Assembly (NCBI GenBank): GCA_013336205.1
Contig: JAAXUD010000100.1
Coordinates: 1-8,193, forward strand
From: Lentimicrobium sp.
Lineage (GTDB): Bacteria; Bacteroidota; Bacteroidia; Bacteroidales; Lentimicrobiaceae
Direction of reading: 5' to 3'
Length of the DNA stretch: 8,193 nt
The notes below the pieces were generated by a model. It was not told the origin of the DNA and did not search any database. It was given only the letters and a program-made list of their open reading frames with translations. Positions 7,010 through 8,193 of the stretch are shown one piece after another (position 1 is the stretch's first letter; every line of letters begins with the position of its first letter). A program made the position numbers and the translations under genes.

Positions 7010-7017
7010 CAAAAGTA
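7010..7017 (-). promoter_or_regulatory. Bacteroidota -7 promoter box for the M23 peptidase gene (TACTTTTG)
   Basis: On the minus strand TACTTTTG, followed by CAACC, is a good match to the TAnnTTTG consensus. It lies 34-41 bases before the chosen ATG at 6976, implying a leader near 28-30 bases, and is downstream of the terminator of the preceding gene, exactly where a promoter is needed. A -33 TTTG is not evident. This is the best supported of the three boxes in the window because of its context. Confidence 0.55.
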
Positions 7018-7110
7018 AGTAAATCATTTTGGGATCAGGTCTTAAAAGAACCTTTCCAGACGTAATATTAAGTTGTTTATTGTTAAAAATTGTTAAGCCT
7101 GCCTTAATAA

Positions 7111-7145
7111 AAACGGGCAGCAAGAACGCCTGCTGCCCGTTTTTT
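7111..7145 (-). terminator. Strong intrinsic terminator after the SGNH hydrolase gene (possibly bidirectional)
   Basis: A perfect GC-rich stem pairs ACGGGCAGCA (7113-7122) with TGCTGCCCGT (7131-7140) across an 8-base loop, extended by A/T pairs on both sides. Read on the minus strand it begins about 15 bases after the SGNH stop at 7160 and is followed by TTTTATTAA, a reasonable U-tract. On the plus strand the tail is TTTTTT, but no plus-strand gene lies upstream. It separates the SGNH hydrolase transcript from the M23 peptidase gene. Confidence 0.9.
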
Positions 7146-7159
7146 AGAAAATATACTTA

Positions 7160-8193
7160 TTACGGGAATACGATTCCCGGATAATCACCAATATTCACCA
7201 GCGGAACTTTGGCACTATATTTTTCATTGATTGCCTCAATAAACAGGTTGGCAATAATCGCGTTTCCACGAGGGGTCAGGTGAACGCCATCGAGCGAGAA
7301 CACGCCTCCCGTTACATAAGTCACAGAGAATTTCATCCCGTCATAAACGAGACCGGTTTTTGCCTCTGCCATAAAGCTGTTTACATCAACAAATGCAAGT
7401 CCTTTGGCAGTTGCAAGACCAGAAAGTGTTTGATTGAAAGCATTCGTAGCAATTTTCACCGCATTTACTTCAGCTGCATCGAGGATATAATAGCCAGGGA
7501 TTGCTTTCTGACTTCCCCATCCGGCGCACCGGATAGAATCCTGGGGTAAGGTCAGCAACACCAGCTCTCCTGCCGCCAATTGCCTCATTCCTATACCATT
7601 AGGCGAGGTAGGATCGGAAATTACAAAAGGATTCTGCCCCAGAGCAAAACTAATACCCAACTGACCATTTCCATAAGCCTGATTCAGGGCGTCAACCTGT
7701 GCCTGCTGGGTCAAAACCAGCCCGTTGTATGGAATGGTGGTAAAGAATGGTATACTGGTTACGTCAGGAATATTGGCAATAAACCCTTTGGCGCCACCAG
7801 CTGTCATTGCTCCTACAATACCATTAACAGCAGCACTAAAAAGGTCCTGACTGGTAATCACATCGCCGGCACCTCCGGAAGTTGAATAGCCCAATACATC
7901 ATTGTTTCCAATCCAGAGAGAAAAGAAAGTTGCGTTCGCAGCTACTGCATCAGCCACAACTGAAGTTTCGGGAGAAGAGGCAAACCGAACAAAATAAGGA
8001 TTAGCTGTTTGTGGATTGGTTAAAAGCCCGGCAGGATTTCCGTAACCAGGCGCAACCAGGTGATAGGATTTTGCACCGGGAACACCAAAATTATTAACCG
8101 CGTACCCAACAGGAGCCAGTGCCCCCGGAATACCGGTTGGTGTACCTCCGGCAGAAACAGGTCCGAGCGAAGCAACACCTAAACAATTGGTTG
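7160..8193 (-). CDS. SGNH/GDSL-family hydrolase (lipase/esterase-like), N-terminus cut by window end
   Basis: The frame is open from the window end (first full codon at 8191) to the TAA at 7160-7162, giving 343 visible residues; the GTG at 7957 is internal. SGNH signatures appear in order. NNFGVPGAKS (visible residues 33-42) carries the block II glycine. FFSLWIGNNDVLGY (about 89-102) carries the block III GxND. LDGVHLTPRGN, near 7262-7294, carries the block V Asp-x-x-His pair of the catalytic triad. The block I GDS(L) serine lies upstream, beyond the window, so activity cannot be confirmed. About 30 residues follow block V, with a natural-looking end. Family knowledge: these enzymes hydrolyse ester bonds in lipids, acylated sugars or similar compounds, and Bacteroidota homologues are usually exported; the signal peptide would also be outside. 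The strong terminator just downstream ends its transcript, so it is not co-transcribed with the M23 gene. Specific substrate unknown. Confidence 0.88.
   Translation of the reverse strand, partial: TNCLGVASLGPVSAGGTPTGIPGALAPVGYAVNNFGVPGAKSYHLVAPGYGNPAGLLTNPQTANPYFVRFASSPETSVVADAVAANATFFSLWIGNNDVLGYSTSGGAGDVITSQDLFSAAVNGIVGAMTAGGAKGFIANIPDVTSIPFFTTIPYNGLVLTQQAQVDALNQAYGNGQLGISFALGQNPFVISDPTSPNGIGMRQLAAGELVLLTLPQDSIRCAGWGSQKAIPGYYILDAAEVNAVKIATNAFNQTLSGLATAKGLAFVDVNSFMAEAKTGLVYDGMKFSVTYVTGGVFSLDGVHLTPRGNAIIANLFIEAINEKYSAKVPLVNIGDYPGIVFP

Noticed and set aside
7037..7053. Imperfect palindrome around AGGTCTTAAAAGAACCT upstream of the M23 gene
   Set aside because: The arms need a bulge to pair and the core is AT-rich; chance is likely.
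7280..7885. Plus-strand open frames opposite the SGNH hydrolase
   Set aside because: They lie antisense to a gene with clear SGNH blocks and have no recognisable features of their own.
1..8193. CRISPR array, insertion sequence, tRNA/rRNA, phage or defence genes
   Set aside because: I saw no regularly spaced repeats, transposase or integrase motifs, tRNA-like cloverleaf sequence or defence-associated domains; nearly all DNA is accounted for by the seven protein-coding genes.

Overview
The window looks like a chromosomal segment of an anaerobic or facultatively anaerobic member of the Bacteroidota. Three things suggest this. First, a TonB-dependent receptor is paired with a DUF4249-type lipoprotein, and a GWxTD lipoprotein and a Bacteroidota-style SGNH hydrolase are also present. 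Second, three minus-strand genes have a TAnnTTTG box (the -7 element of Bacteroidota promoters) just upstream of the start, and recognisable Shine-Dalgarno sequences are absent. Third, a HydE-type radical SAM maturase implies [FeFe]-hydrogenase and anaerobic metabolism. Base composition is moderate and even, and I see no mobile element, integrase, tRNA, rRNA or CRISPR array.

Layout. On the plus strand, positions 1-1914 hold the 3' end of a TonB-dependent outer-membrane receptor, followed after 5 bp by a DUF4249 lipoprotein; together they form an import-type outer-membrane pair of unknown substrate. This unit converges on the minus-strand block with only 22 bp between the two stop codons. Everything from 1937 to 8193 is on the minus strand. 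In transcription order (high to low coordinates) it contains a partial SGNH/GDSL hydrolase cut by the window end, a strong intrinsic terminator, a secreted M23 peptidase with a LysM domain, a GWxTD lipoprotein, hydE, thyA and folA.

How the genes work together. thyA and folA form a classical pair: ThyA-type thymidylate synthase oxidises methylene-tetrahydrofolate to dihydrofolate, and DHFR reduces it back. The M23/LysM protein is probably a periplasmic or surface cell-wall hydrolase. The GWxTD lipoprotein next to it has no established role. hydE sits alone among housekeeping and envelope genes, without hydF, hydG or hydrogenase subunits in view. The TAnnTTTG boxes before the M23 gene, hydE and thyA suggest at least three transcription units.

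Start corrections. Two of the longest open frames begin at doubtful TTG codons and I moved both starts inward: the M23 gene to 6976 and the GWxTD gene to 5787. I found no clearly novel multi-gene system. The points most worth following up are the isolated hydE, the substrate of the receptor/DUF4249 pair, the function of the GWxTD lipoprotein and several short inverted repeats between genes.
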